Shown: piece by piece, positions 49,141 to 64,000 of the stretch
Layout of the letters: each line of letters opens with the position of its first letter
Position numbering within the stretch: the first letter of the stretch is position 1
Assembly: GCF_047495875.1 (NCBI RefSeq)
Contig: NC_092462.1
Span: 26,800,523 to 26,864,522 of the forward strand
Direction of reading: 5' to 3'
DNA from: Pithys albifrons albifrons
Taxonomy: Eukaryota; Chordata; Aves; Passeriformes; Thamnophilidae
DNA length: 64,000 bases
Translations under genes and position numbers: made by a program
The notes under the pieces: model-generated
The model's database searches: none
Told to the model about the DNA's origin: nothing
What the model saw: only the letters and a program-made list of their open reading frames with translations

Positions 49141-52100
49141 GTAACAGCAACAGGTAGAAAGACAGACTAAACTTAAGCCACGTTATTATTAAGAAATTTG
49201 ATTTTTCCCATAATCTATGGCTGTGTTCAAATGTTATTATTATTAGATATATAAACTCAATGAAGATATATGATAAAAAGAAAGAAGAATTCACTCTCAG
49301 TGACACAGCAAGTAAAAATACAACAGACAATAAAAAAGAAGTAAAATAAATAATACATAAGAAGAAATATTAAACACAAATAAAATTATGTAATATTCAT
49401 AGCAAAATAAAAATAAACTAACCCACCCATTCCCCCCAAAAAAACAAACAAACCAGCAAACCAAACCAAAAACCTCAACATGAAGTAATTACGTGGACAC
49501 AATCTTTGAAAAAACCCATCTTCAGTACCAGTTTAAGGCAGACAGTTTTGATGCAGAAGTAAACTCATTCACTGACCTCCTGCTGATCCCATGGTGGGAA
49601 CAGTAACCTCCACAGAAGGGAAAAATTAGGTAGCCCAAAATGGTAGTTTTAATTAATGTTTCCAGGTATGCCAGAGACATCCCTTGTTACCATCCCAAGG
49701 AGCATCATTCCCTTATGAAAGCACAAGGGAGAAAATTTTAATCATGAGTTTAAGTAAGAGTTAGCATCAATTTCACAGCAATAATTTAAAGTGCATTTAA
49801 AATGCCTTAAATGCCTGCTATTTTGCTTTCATCTGTGCAATATTTAAAAAAAAAAAAGGAAGAGCTGAGATGTGAGTGGATAGTAAGTACTTCTCAAGCT
49901 CTCTGGAGCACAATTCTTGCTACAGCAACAAAGTTCATAGCATATATTTGCCCCTCTGAGCTAATTCACCCTTAAGAAGGAATTGTCTAACTATATTCCC
50001 CTTATTGCACAATTTCAGTTTCCCTGCTGTTCTCATCTAGCTCTTTATCAGCTTGTGAGTTCACATGTTCTCAGAACAGGAGGCACAAAGTATGTTACAC
50101 TCCTTCCTTCCTTCGCACCTTCTCTCTCTGCCAGAAATATATGAGCACATTGCAGTTCAACTGGTAGAATTTTATGGAGGATGATACAGCATCATTAAAG
50201 GTGTATTAAAAAACTATCCTCTTGAGTCCAAAACCGTGGTGTGCTTCACTCAGTAAATTACAAGTAACAGCTCATTCACTTTAATAACAGGGCTGTTGTA
50301 TGAGACTGAGCTGTTGCTTCACTGCCCCTGTGAAATTCCAATTTATAATTCTGTGGTGCCGTTACTTTTAGAGTTGCAGTAGGATTACTAACAGAAGAAT
50401 TAACCATCTTCATTTATAACAGTCACAGGAGAAAGATATATAAATTAATCAAGTGTACTAACTTTTTCATGAACCTCTCCAAGACAGCATCACAATGACA
50501 GGTGATGATGATTTGCTTGTTGCATTTTGCATTCAGATCTCAGAATTGGGAGAAAGAGACATGAAATCCTCTTCCAGGATGACAATGATCTAACTGCTTC
50601 ACCTTTGCTTCAACAAAAATATGAAATATTCTATCTTCCTTATGCATTATTTCTGAAGAGATACTAAGCACCAAAGTTGCATGAGGCACAAGTGACTACT
50701 AAAGGAGTAAAACATCCATTTTCTATTCTTTCTGTTTTACTGTCAAGACTTATTACAATCATGTCTTGGACTGAAAGGAAGTTACAATGAAAAATAAACA
50801 GCAAAACAAAAATAATTATGGTACTGTTTCAAAAGTGCTAAAGCTAGATAATTATTTCATATTACTCAACTTTGGATAACTTCCTTTGCATGATCTTCCT
50901 CTGCACTGGATAACATGTTCCACTGAAAGACATTTTCCTGACAGGTATCCAGGCATAAAAAGATGACTACTGAAATAGAGATGTACCATTTCTCTTAAAA
51001 GTATTAAGCAAAAATGTTTATGCCCCTTTTTTTTATGCTTTATTTTTAGTTTTCTGTGATATTAACCACCATTGGCTCTTATGTCTACAAAACAAGGCAC
51101 GCAGTACATAATATATTTTCTCAAAAAAAGATTCTAAGAATTTTTGTTACTAACTTACCCTTTTTAAAAAAAAAATAAGCTTAATCTTCTTCTTTTAGCA
51201 AAAGTCACAAGGATAACTGAGAGCACAGGAAAAGGCTTCCATGTGTTTATTGATTGCATGGCATCCCATACACTATCCAAGATGTCTAGACCAGTTATGC
51301 TTAGAAAGCATGATAAAGCATTACTTAAACCCACAAATGTATAGCCCTGTTATTTTTTCTATTGAAAGAGAAACTAACGTATCAATTAAAAAAATACTTA
51401 GAAATGCCATATCACCAAGAATTTGATCCAGTAATGCCTCTGATGCCTCATATTCAAGACTGCACTAAGATTTGATATAGAGAACTGACAAGACAAATTC
51501 AATTGTCACCTACCCACACACTGTCTCTCTATCTTACGTATGTTAAAACAAGGTCTGCTTAGGCCCATCCTTACTTTTATGTGCATTCATCTTAAATGTT
51601 ATAAGACTTTAGCGGGAATCTTCTAAGAAAGACTCAGTATCTAAGACATTTTTATCCTCTGCTTCCTGGAAGGGGAAAAAAGTACCAAAAGCAAACAATG
51701 GCTTATTTGTGAAGGACCCTACTGTAGGGACGCTTGAAGCTTTGATACTTCATGATCTATGACACACTCTGCCTGTCTCTGTCTAGAAAGTGTTAAAAGG
51801 GGAGCAAAAGATTGGCTGTTTTGACCTCCAAATGCTCATAACCCTTTGCAACCCTCAGTGAGGCTGAATCTCATGCTTCAGGGTTTCAGCCAGATGTTGG
51901 TGAGGTCAGTTCACTCTGTTTGGGCAGGCCTTCCCCAGAACGATCACAGACCATCCACAGGTTCAAAGCAAATGGAACATGAAGTGACCCACTGTTCAAA
52001 AACTGCAGTAGGAATTCGCCTTTGAGATACCTGACTGGTATGTGACCAGTTCACACATTTAAGTCACTATTGATTATCAGACCACTCGAACATGAAAAGA

Positions 52101-55100
52101 TTTCCCCTGTTTTGGATGAGCAAGGGCCTTTGGTTTGTTTCCTTATTCCCTCCTCCAATAGAGAATAGAAGCTTTCCATGGAGTCACTGGGATATATTCT
52201 ATATGCCCTGGACAAAACAGAAAGCTCAAATACTTACATCTCATTTATCTCGCATTTGTCTTGTTTGGCTCTCTTACTTACTGCTTATGGCTTGCAGTTT
52301 CCAGAGGAAAAAAAATATTTTCATTATGGTCTCTGGTTAAAATGTATTTTCTTTGATATGCAGGCATAAGTCAGCATAGGTTATCTAGAAGTCCCTTCTT
52401 AGGCTTACTATGAAGCTTTGATATTGAGTAACATATTTTTTAAGGAGCTAATTCCAAAGAATATTTTTGGCTACTACTGAAGAAAATGAAGTACTTTACT
52501 ACTATAATCTGCTGTTTGTTTGATTAGTATCATACATGTGTATATATACATGAAAGTACATATGAATCTGTATATCCATTGATCTAAAGTTGTATTTTCC
52601 CATGAATTAACATAGAAATGTAGCAAAACAGCATACACAACAAATTCTTTTTGTATTTTTTTAAATGAATTGGTTTTCTTGTTCCTGAACCAGCTTAAGA
52701 CAAAGAAAAACCATGGAGTAAATTGCCTGTGGGTTTGCTCTCAAATAACTCTCTGTGCTGGACAGGAGGGTGAAGACTATGAATAATCCACTGGTCATCC
52801 ACTCATACCGAAACAATAATAGACAGTCTGAGAACAGTGTCCAGCATCATTGCTAGAGTTCAGCACTTGTGTTCCTATCACATGCCTCTGTTTTAAGAGG
52901 TTTTAAAAAAAATGGCATTAAGTGCACTTGCTTTAGGCTAAATTTGGGGTTGAAAGGAACCAATTGAGAAGGAAACATGCTGAACAAATTAACTCTCTTC
53001 CAGCATTCTACTTAGCCATTTTAATTAATGTGAACAGTGAAAAGTGAAAAGTCAGCTAGTTAGGATTGTTTATTCTAAGCTTGCAACTTAACAAGAGGGG
53101 TCAATTACAGAACCATAAGCAAGAAAATATGTGCATGTGTGAAATGGTACTTAATAGCATAAAATTATTTACTGATCCATTCAAAGCATCTTCACTAAAG
53201 ACTTTTTGCCTTTAGATTTTGAACAAGACTTGGTAATTGATTTATCTACAACACTGCCTTGCTCAGGAGGTAAAAACCTTTAGATTTTTACCAAATAAGT
53301 CTGTAGTCTGCTCTATAGATGAAAATGCAGACGGGATTGCAAAAATAGTTATTTCAAAGATAAAAAATGGAATGAGTCATTTGCGCTAAGAAAGCAGAAA
53401 AGAGGGAGAATGAAAGCAGGTCATAGAATACAGTCCCAGTCCACTGTCATTGTAACTATAAATGGGATTTTCACTATTCCAAAGAGAGAAACATCTACAA
53501 ACCTATTACTAGCAGCATGCTTAAAAAAAATAAGAATTCTCCGTGTATTTTCTCAGAGGGCTCCTTTCTTTGTTACTTTCAAGATTTTTTTCCTTGTGTT
53601 TATATGTAACACCAAATAGTTCAATTTTTAAGCTTCCATCTGCAAGGTAAAATTCACATGTTAATGGCAATTTAACATATGTATTTCAAGGATCAGATTC
53701 TTCCCAGTGATCTTGACTTCAGTCAATTATAACACTCACTGTTAAGAAATTGAAAAACTAATAAAAATTAGAATTACTGAAAATTACATATAAAATTTAT
53801 GTATTCAACTTGACAGTTACTGAGATTAATGTTCATATGAAGTACTCATATCATTCCATATAACACTGTATTCTTTATTACAACTTGAGAAATGTATGGA
53901 AAGTCACTTTGGTAAATATTACGTAACAAGAAAATCCTTTTAGCCCTTGTTTGCAATCTACACTTCACTTAGACATCTTAAAATCACAAAAGCCATCCAC
54001 ATAGAGGGATTTAAAAATCATTACTTTGGAATACTCGTTTAATAGAAAGTGATGGCTTAAATGCTACAATATGTTCCTTGAATATCTTCACATTAAATGG
54101 TAATTGAACAAAAAGCTGCCTGGTCCGCTTCAAGGGCAAGTCCCCACAAAGCTCCTCATTATCGTAATTTCCAATTTGGAAGCCAAACTAAATAACAAGA
54201 AGTAATTTGCCAATTAGAACTTCCTGCTCTTTTTCCCTTTATTCTTTAAACACCATTCAGAGGCTGAACCAGTCAAACACTTTTAGCTTCAAAACTGCAA
54301 CTGAAAGAATTTAATTTGTGTCTCTCCACGGTGAACCTGTCAAGAGGCAGCAGTGATGCATACCATGACCCGACACAACAGTTGCCCTTAAATACACAAA
54401 GTTCTCCATGTGCTTGCTCTGCCTAGGGTTTCTTCTAATAATTTCCTTCATTTTGCTTCCCTTGAAATATATGCACACTTTTTTATACTAAGATTTCTCA
54501 TCAATGATTTCTGACGTATGGAATAGTCCCACAGACAAAATTCGTCTTTTGTGTTTGAGAAGCTTTCAACAAATAAGTGGCACATAATGATAAAGCCAAC
54601 ACAAAAGCATGCTCAGAAGGAACAAGGTTCCATTCAGCTGGTGAAAGCCACAGAGACCCGATCACTCCAGAGAGATTTACAGCTTCAAAAACAAGACCAT
54701 GTGTGAATTGTACTGTCCTGAGAATTCAAATCCTGATGAAAAATAATGAAACTGGTTTACTCTTCAGGAGTTCATTGGAAATGTGCACATGGAAGGTAAA
54801 GCACAAGTATACAGATGAATGGAAACATACAGAGTGATGCTCAGATCATGGACTACTAGTAAAGTTATTTGAGACAATCAAAAAAGGGCATTTTCTTACA
54901 TAACTTGAAATATTGCATTGTTATTAAAGTCTGTCAAGTATACAGTTTTTAAGAAGATATGTTAAGTCCTAAAAAAAAATAGTAAATTTTGAGTAAGGAT
55001 GTCTCTGCAGTTTTTATATGCTTATGGTAAAATAAATGTTAGATACTGAAAAAATGTTATTTAAAACACTTTTGTCTCTACACACATACTGTCTAAACAA

Positions 55101-58100
55101 GTCAGTGTGAATATTTTGTTAAAGGAAGGGGGGGTTTTCCCTTTTATTTACAGGTTATTTTCCAGTCACCTGTCAGATCTGTAGTTTGATCTAAAAAAGT
55201 CCAATACTTCCTGCAATAGTCTATTATATGTGAAGAAGGCAAAGAAGATTCTAATACTATACAGATCAAACTGTCTTTTTAGGTATCAGGGCTCTGAGTC
55301 AGAACATCACATTGCCACAATGGATCCTAGGAGAAAAAAACTGTGTGTCATTTTGAAAGAAAAAAAAATAGAACTTTGTAAATTGGTGATTTTTAACATA
55401 ATTGTAAGCTCTTAAATCTCTTCTGCAACTGCCACGTCCATTACATTTACTATTTAAACATTTTTTTCTGTTCCTCAGACATTTTTAGGGGGAAATTTTC
55501 AAAATCTATTAAAAAAAACACATAAGGATTTGCTTACCTAATACATACTGTGTGAATAATACAGGATAAGTTGCTTTAAACAGGTCTCCTTTTTGCTTTT
55601 GTGATGCTGTCTGTGCAACTATTTTGTGGCATAAGTGGAAGGAAAATTTGAGGAAGGCTGCAATAGAGAGAAATCAATCAAACCTAGTCTAACTTACACC
55701 AGATGAACTGATTTTGAGAGAGATAGTAAGAAATAGCATTTCTTATTGTAGATTATGCAGAAGAACACTAGGACACCCACATAGGTGGTATGTTTCCTGG
55801 TTGAAAAGATCTATAAGAATAACAGCAAAAATGCAAACCTAGGAGACCCACGCAACTCTGAGTACACAGCAGCAATTGTGACTCATATTGCTGTATCTAA
55901 GGCATGTTTAAATCAGCGAGCATGAAGGTACTAATTACTCAGCCTGAGCACAAAATCTCTATGGGATGTTTGTGCCTGTCTTTGAGTCAAAGACTTGAAC
56001 TTTGACTTAGTAAGCAACTGAGCAAAGTGCATTCTTCCTATGCTGAAGTACCAGCAGATTGCTCTTTGAGAAGCTTTCCTAGTCCACTCACACTACAAAA
56101 GACAAGGAGAAGTGGTGAAAGAGAATAAACATCTCCATATACTGTTAAACTTCACATAGCTAACTAGACTTAAAAACAAAAGAAGTCCCCTAACAGCTCC
56201 ATGCCCCTGATAATTTCACCGCTAAAGCTTCTCCACCCTGGGAACCTGCTGTTTTCTAGCTACATGCAGCTTGCAGATTTTTAACACTGAGCATAAAAAT
56301 GAGCACTCTGTTGCATAGTCCAGTCAAAACATTCCTTCTCTTATTAAACCTCACAGAGTACAGCAGGCATGTGGGTAACAAACTACTGGCTAGCAATCAT
56401 ATCTAACACATAAGTCTGTGCTACATATACAGAAATCTGAAATAAAGATATTGTGAGACACTAGATGAAGTGTTTGTAATAAAGCACTACAACACTTAAA
56501 TTGCATCTCTGCCCATAAATTTCTACATTTTAGAGAGGAAAAAAAAGGCAAAGCATGACCAAGAGCATTTAACTGTTCTACATGATGATAAAATAGCTAT
56601 TATATCACCTCCATTTAACAATATTCGTTATTTGTCAGAATAAAAGTTGCAATCTCATTTACAGATGAATTCTGGTGGGAAAGAGGAAATACAGCCTCTG
56701 CTCATCTCAAACTAGAACCTAATACAAAAAGCTGAGAAAAACAAAGGTTCATTCATAGACCATCAAGATACTGTAACTATATCCCTTCAAGATCAATCTT
56801 GCTCCAAATACTTTGAAAATTGGCTGCCCCAGTACAGTTTTAAAAGTGAAAAAAAGTTTGTAGGCTTCTTGAATTTCAGAAGTCTTTGGCAGTTCTCCTC
56901 AACTCAGTTAATCAAGTAATACCTCCTAAGGGTTCTTCTGAGACATCTAAAAATCCCATTTTCAGTGTACTCAAGGAATTATGACCCAGTACTGATGCGT
57001 GGGGTAAGACCCAGGAGTGAATCTATGAAACAGTACTTTGTTTGGCAAAAAGATAAATATATGTACTTGAGGAAACATCTTTGCAACTTTCTAATTTATT
57101 TTAACAGCATGCATCAGAAATAATTCAGTTCAAGAAGAGAATGAGGAGGGGAAATGTAATTAAATGTTAAAAACGGAAATAACTTCTGTAAGTCTACACT
57201 AAGCCTCCAAGGAGTAACCTTCACAGTACGCTGAAGTTGCAGACAAATACATAAATGATTATATTATTATTCACTAGAAACCATATACCATTATGTAGTA
57301 CATACTACACTCATAGATCTCAAAATACATTATCAACTATGGCAATATCCCAGTTCCATATGACATAAGCGTTACTAGATCGATTTTCAGTGTAGGTAAA
57401 ATGAAGGCAAAACTGATTTTTCTGTTTTCTTACTAAAGAAAAGCAATTGACTATGGTCTAATGTTCTGAAAACAAGTGTTTGCCAAGCGGTATATGGAGG
57501 ACAACAGCAGACAAACTCCCTTGAACCAAATTACTAGATTTGGAAATGCCAAAGAAATAACTCAGTTATGGCTATTTCCTAAGCCACGTGTTGTTCAACT
57601 TCTTAACAGGTATCAATCTCAATTTTAAATTACTTCACTGTCACATACTCCAGCATTATTAGAAATACTTTGTCATTTTCCCATCACACAGCTATGAATT
57701 AATGGGACAGCACTCAAAGCTGTTCATGTCAACTCAGTTGACACCTAACTGCATTTTTGAATTAAATTCTGTCAGTTTGTGAAACCTTTCCTACCCTACA
57801 GTAACACAGGGACAGTTTTAAAAAAGCAAGTATTTTAATCTTCCACTCCTACAACATACTTCATATGGGCAACCATGACTTAGACACAAAATATGCAGAC
57901 GAGGACTCCTCCTGCTCTCTCTACTGTACTGCAAGCGTGACAAGAATACTCAAGGCACTTTTTCTGACTCATGCCTGCAGTTCATTTGGCTGATGTAAAT
58001 ACATAGCATTAACCTGGGTCCACGGGAGGGCTGTGAGAGCAATTAAGAGCACATTCAAAATATCATAGCAATGCAGTGATGAAATTGAACAAACATTAGA

Positions 58101-61100
58101 ACACTATGCTATTAGAGCTTGGTTTATACCACCAAGGGCCAAAGCCATGTAGTCTAAGTTTGTCCTAAACGACAAGACAGTCTGTCCCCTGTCTCATGCT
58201 TGGGCAAAATGGAGGAATCTAAGAAAGAACGAGGCCAGCAATGCACTGCCTCCCTTTGCTGAAAACTCATAGAAACATCTCTCTGGGTGGTCCATATCTA
58301 CTGGTCTTCATTTCCACTGGTAATATGCACCAGAGAAAACCACAAGAAGAAAGGGGTAGATTGCTACAAAATGGCCTTTCATCACTATTATACATTCCTG
58401 GTATCAAACCTACTCCTGCAGTGTGTTACATGGTGAAAATTATTCACAAACAGCAAGTCTCCATCACACAAGTTCAGCCTTAGAGGTTTTACATAGAATA
58501 CATATCCAACTGCAACATTTTACTGTATCAATTAAAAACATTCTCTGGAAAACTCATAATATGATGTATAAACACGAAATATACATAGCAATACATTTAC
58601 ATATAGAATAATATTCACTTTTCTGTTCCTTACTGTGTCAAATAATTTGGTGGTCCAATTCCTCAAGAACACCTGTTGGCCTCACAAAACCCACCATCAT
58701 AATTTGCAGTTTGTTGGCAGCCTGAGCAGGGAGGAATGAATTGCCCTCAGAGTCCTGGAAAGTGTGGTTCTGCAGTGCAGCTGAGGCACATTGGTAGAGG
58801 CTGCTGGCATTAAACCTGTCCTGACACTGAATGCTCCTATTTGGTTAAAGTGATTCAGAAAATACATGAATACAGCTCTGCTCAAGGAATCACACAAGCA
58901 GAAAGTAAACTGACTGCTGACTTCAGCACACATGTCCAGGTTCCATCATCTCTCTTTTTAATTCAATTTCAGTAAAGCCAAAGACATGAACAGACAGAGG
59001 GAGATGTTCTCAGAGCACACCCACTTGTCACTCCTACTCAGAAAAATAAAAACCTGTTAAGTTCCAACGTCTGTGCCATTTTGCACAGCAAGGCTAGAAC
59101 TGCCACTGCCTCCTAATGCTGTGTTCAGGTCTCACATCTTCATCAATTCACTTTGTTTATACAAAGTTTTTAACACAAAGACAGTGACAAGCTGATGGAT
59201 GGGATCTTCAGGATCTTTAGGAGGATGGAAAGCTGAAGATGCCTTGCTGTAACGGAGAGCATTCTAATATAAATATTACCAGGTACAATACTGGAGGATC
59301 TATGACTCAAGACTAGATTCTGCTGGTGAGTAATAATGCATTTGGAGAATAGTCTTCAGTTAGTACTAAGTCATATTCAGTCCACATTTGTTAAGCAATT
59401 AAGTTTTTCAGCATAAAATTAGAAAATATTATACAGAGAAACATACTTTATTCCACATATGATGCTTCTTTACATTTAGCATTTAGAGATGGTCCACACT
59501 TTGAAGGATGTTTGTTCTATAACACATTAAAAGCTCACTACAAAGTATAATTACTATATATGCAAAACTGGCTGCATAATGACTACTTGCAATTAAGAAA
59601 TCATTTTAATAATAAACTTAGGGGAAAATTCATTAGCCTCACTGTTTATTTTAATATCCTAGAGATCATGTTCCACTGGGATAAAAGTTAAATTAGTTGG
59701 AACTCCTTGAACTTCATAGACTTCACATTATGCACTTAAGAGCAGAATAAAGAATTCCACTAGATTAAGTAATACAGGAATTAATAATGATAACAAATAC
59801 ATAGGAGAGCAGATCAAATAACATTTTGAAACAAAGGATATCCCACCAATGCTACTATTAAAATATTGAAACCACCAGTTTTAAACTCGGTAATTCAGCA
59901 AATTATTTAATTTCCATCTCCTGCTGTTCTTCCCAGTATCAGTATTTTAAGTGACACAGATGTAATTCACAATAAAGTGAATTACACAACTGCTTAAAAC
60001 CTCAACACAATTAAAACTGAATCAACTGCACCTGCTACTTCATCTGAAATATTATTTTAATGCCCTAACATATACAAATGTATTGATCTAGGTATTTATC
60101 AACAGCTTCTCTCTGCAGAATCTATGCAGTGAGAATGATGGTGCTTTGGTGTTTACGCGCATCTGGCCTACACAAAATGAAAGGTCACCAAGAAAAATGC
60201 AGTATCTATCAAGTACTTTTTGAAGCAGAAATGCTTGCATTTAAAGAAATAATTGAAATGCCTCATTAGGGTCTGAAAATTGCCCCTGCCACTACTGCCA
60301 GACCAAAATGAGAACAGGCTTAAAATAATCCTTCTGCAGTTTGGTGAAGGTAGGTACCACTGGATATGATACTCTGCAGTGTGCAGATCAGTGTGCTCTT
60401 CCAAGAGCACACAGCCTGCACTAGCTACTTGATATCTAGTTGCATCATGGAAAGCAGGATGTAAGGCTGGCTACCCAGCCTCCACTGCAGGCTAACACAG
60501 TCATCCTCCATCAATACAAGAAACTGCTTCAGTTGTTTGCTGTCTGTGATTCTTCTCTAACACCTATCATTACAGAATGAATCCACAAAGGCTACTGGTT
60601 ACAAACAAACAAGGAAAAAGCCACAGAATGGACTTTCATCACCAAGGAAAATGGAAAAAATCTGGCACTTACATCAATTTGAACAAGCTTGGACAACATG
60701 TACTTAGAGAACCACCCCACCTGATTCAGACAGCACACAGGATGAACTTTGGAAGCTTTTATTGTCTTTTTTTTCCTACAATCCCCAAGTAGAAACTAAT
60801 ATACTATGACAGAATTTAATAAAACATAAGACCACAGTTTGTAGTTTTGATGATGCTATCAGAGGCGACAGGCTGGCAAATTCAGAATAGAAGGCAGTAA
60901 TACCTGTAAAATTAAAATTTACACTAGCAAAAAATAAAAGACTCTTGAAGCAATTTCATAAATTCTTCTGAGACTACTGGCCTGTTTAGTTTTTCAGTTT
61001 GTTTCAAACTAGAAGCACTGAGGCATTCTAAAGAAAACGCAAGGTTCTCTGGACAGCTTGTCTGACCTCCACATCTAACCCTTAGCCTACTAGGGGAAAG

Positions 61101-64000
61101 CAGCAAATTCCAAAACCCCATTTATCATGTATTTTGACTTCCATAAATTACTTTCCATGCTATAAAACAACGGGTTATAATCCAGTAAAAATTTCAGAAC
61201 TCCAGAAAGTTTATTCAAGCTTAGGTATCAATTTTAAACATCCTACCACCCCACCAAATTTGGTACTGTAAGAGCTGGTTTCAACAGCTGAAATTCATAA
61301 GTAAAGTGCCCTTGCTACATAGAAAAGTGAAGCAGTACTTGGTAGAAAATTTTGATCCTACATGAATAGTATCATAAGGACTAACAGGATAGGTCTAAAA
61401 AAAGCATTCCACTGACTTTTGGAACCAGCTATTACATCCTGTTACTCTAGTTTCATTAACATATTTTCAAACATATGCTGAAGCACAAAACTACTATATA
61501 AATGAATTCCAGATTAAAATTCTGCTGTTAGTTCTCCCTTCCTCTACCCAGAGAAACAACTGGTTTTCCACTAAGTGGTCCTAGAACTGCATAATAATTA
61601 GAATGCTAATTCTGGACATGTTCAACTAAGATACACAAGTCTAATGTTTTACAGTATACTATTACTTTTGCTCACAAAATGCATTCATAAATATTCTGAA
61701 GCAATTCTGTTTAGAATGGTGGCATAGTAAAATAGATAAAATAGGAAAAAAGTTAAAGTATTCTTCTTCTGTATGAGGCTAAATGAAAACATCTACACAT
61801 TTCAGGAAACTATTCACTTCCTATCCCTTCCAATCTGTTTCTCTCTCATACACCCACATACACACACATATTCATCCCCTTAATTTTTATTTAAAAATCC
61901 ACTGTATTTTTTATGATCTTACCAAATGGACAAAAAAACCCCTCAAATATAAGGTAACAAAACAGTCCATGGGAAAGTACACAAACATGTCTAGCAGTTG
62001 CACTTCCAGAGTAAGAAATTTTACAGGGGTTACATTTTAAAAGATGCTTTTTTGACTGTCTGCCTGAGAAGCAGAACTGGGCTGGTCCTGTCAGCTGTCA
62101 CTGCCACAGCTCAGAGTGTGCAAGCTCTAATTTGACCCTTCTGGAAAAAAAATTACAATTAGAAACACATAAAAGGAAGCATTTAGACACTACTGTTTAG
62201 TACATTGGCTAACCTAATGCGTAGGTGTCAAGTGAAACAAAAAGATTAAGAAAGTTTCTAAAGGGGTTTGTGTGTTCCAGATAAAAGCAAAGACCTTTTA
62301 AGACCCAGCTTTTGAAGTGAGCTTCCCAGGACTAAAACACAGACAAGATTAAAACATATCTTCATTTCCACTGACCTCTAAGTATTTAAAGATCAAGCAA
62401 CAGAGGAACAATACAGTTAGGCATCTTCATGCATCTGTGATCTCTCTCCAAGTACCTTGAATTTGTACTTGATTACATTCATATTTTAATGTGAAACCCC
62501 AAGTGTCCCGGAAAGCTTTAGACATAAACATCAGTTCAACTCAGTTGCTGAAACAACATCTTGACAGCAATGCCACACCAATAATCAAAGCACACAGATG
62601 CACAAAGTTGGCCTACAAAAAACAAGAAAGGTTTTTGCACAGTATCCATGTAACTGTAGACTCCATATGTAAACAAGTAAAAAACAAAATGAAGTGTATA
62701 AAATTTCAGTTGTACACCTTTTTATCTGAATCCTGACAGACAACACAACACTGTTTCAATGAGAGAAGCTCGATGTGACATTACCAGAATATCAGATGGA
62801 CACAGCTCTTAAGGCAAGAGCTAATACACACTACACTACAGACACACAGTGAGAAGAATGTTTAAGTTGTTAACATACTCATTCCTAGTTCTAATTTTTC
62901 TTTTTTCAAAATATTTTCAGTTTCCCATTTTGAATTATTCCTAGTAATATTTTTATTACTATTAACATGACTACCAGATGAAAGCACTGCATAGATAACA
63001 TTTTTCAAAAACCTACACAGATCACTTGATGCAGTTCAGCAGTCAAAAAATGCTTTCATGACCTTCCAGTCAAATCCCCACTTGAAGCATTCATTCATGT
63101 TTGCTGCAGGGATTTACGTACAGCTTTGTTTACAAAATCCTCTTTGTTAAAGGCAAACACTGATGAATCTAACATCAATAATTCCCAGCTATTCAGATAT
63201 GAGCAAGGTAAGAAGCCTGTGAAAACTACATAGTCATGCAGACTGGAAGTTTTACAAGCTGGGTCACCGATACCAGAACAAAAATGAAATTTCAGTGGCC
63301 TCCTGGGCAGAAGAGGGAGTTAGCAACACATCCAGGTTCTCCCCATTCTAAGTAAAACACAGATCTGTATACAATGGATTAAAAGACAGGTGCATCAGAT
63401 GCAAAGAGTTGTGATGACAACCATCCTGTCTTCTGTTCCTCCACATTGTCATTTTTCCCTCATATGATATTCAATAACCAACTGCACAAGAATTGTGGCG
63501 TTCTTTTCCCTCAGGTTAAAAAACCCCGCGTATTTCCCCAGTATTTTATTTTCCTTTAAAATAACGTGAACTTATTTTCAAAGTTTTTAATGTAAATTTT
63601 TGCCTTCTTTAAAAATACTAAAGTTAACAAACCTTCATAGTATTCTTTTCTGCTAAATGAATTATGGCAATAAGACCTATTTTTTTCTTTGACAGTTGTA
63701 TAGGATGTACTTGCTACCAGTGATTACACATGAAACACTTGCTACAGTAGATTTATGGCAATGTAATCCACTAATGATCCCAACTGAGAACAATCTACAT
63801 GGTTAATACAGTTTGAGACAAAATACTAAGTAAGCCAGTCTACATGAAATGCTGAATTCACAGAAAAGGCAACAATGTGCCCTATATTATTTGGGATTTT
63901 TCAGGCATAGATACCAAACCCAACACATAATACAGATAAAGAAGAGTAAACCCCCTTTCCTACATTCACTAAGGAGATGTGTAAGACGAAAGGACTGTTG
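49141..64000. other. No recognised gene or mobile element
   Basis: AT-rich sequence with simple A-rich and A/C-rich tracts (about 49430-49475 and 49847-49860) and a short CA-rich run near 61850-61872. Open frames stay under 90 codons and show no domain. The whole right quarter may be intergenic or one long intron. Confidence 0.55.

Noticed and set aside
1..64000. CRISPR arrays, operons, prokaryotic mobile elements, tRNA or rRNA genes
   Set aside because: No supporting sequence; the repeat types show a vertebrate nuclear genome.

Overview
The window looks like a non-coding, AT-rich stretch of a bird nuclear genome. The main reason is the repeat content. There are several CR1 LINE fragments whose 3' ends match the avian type, for example the 'GGTTGGAAAAGACCT' block near 21067 and 33390 and the 'ATTCTGTGATTCTGTGA' tail near 21468. 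There are also ERVL-type LTRs with TG...CA ends. No host protein-coding exon, tRNA, rRNA or CRISPR array could be supported. The short open frames scattered through the window look like chance, or lie inside repeats.

Layout: 1-966 unremarkable; 967-1594 a solo LTR with a perfect 5-bp target-site duplication; 1600-9410 nothing recognised; 9411-9630 an internally deleted CR1 (+); 12760-14780 a damaged minus-strand ERVL-like provirus, keeping one LTR (12930-13529), a polypurine tract, integrase remnants and a 41-bp minisatellite, and bracketed by a 173-bp direct repeat of flanking DNA; 21046-21851 a minus-strand CR1 split by a younger plus-strand CR1; about 25449-25916 a possible minus-strand LTR; about 26396-26560 a small CpG-rich patch; 33373-33560 a CR1 (-) followed by a G/T-rich tract; 42890-43240 an old CR1-like LINE (+); 45186-49129 an almost complete RTE-clade LINE; 49141-64000 nothing recognised.

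The most notable object is the RTE element at 45186-49129. It has a GC-rich 5' leader, an APE-type endonuclease, a reverse transcriptase, a long C-terminal region ending in a Cys2-His-Cys finger, a 3' leader of about 50 bases with a small hairpin and an (ATG)n tail, and an 11-bp target-site duplication with one mismatch. Its single reading frame is broken in only three places: a frameshift near 47115-47135, a TGA at 47251 that looks like a decayed CGA, and a 2-bp insertion near 48192-48197. RTE elements are not a normal part of the ancestral bird repertoire. A near-intact copy therefore suggests the horizontally acquired AviRTE family known from a few tropical bird lineages and filarial nematodes. 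That family assignment is inference and needs a similarity search.

The second notable object is the provirus at 12930-14608. The 173-bp repeat around it is best explained by an unequal, microhomology-guided crossover (AGGTAC) between a chromosome carrying the provirus and one with the empty site. The second repeat copy appears to preserve the uninserted site.
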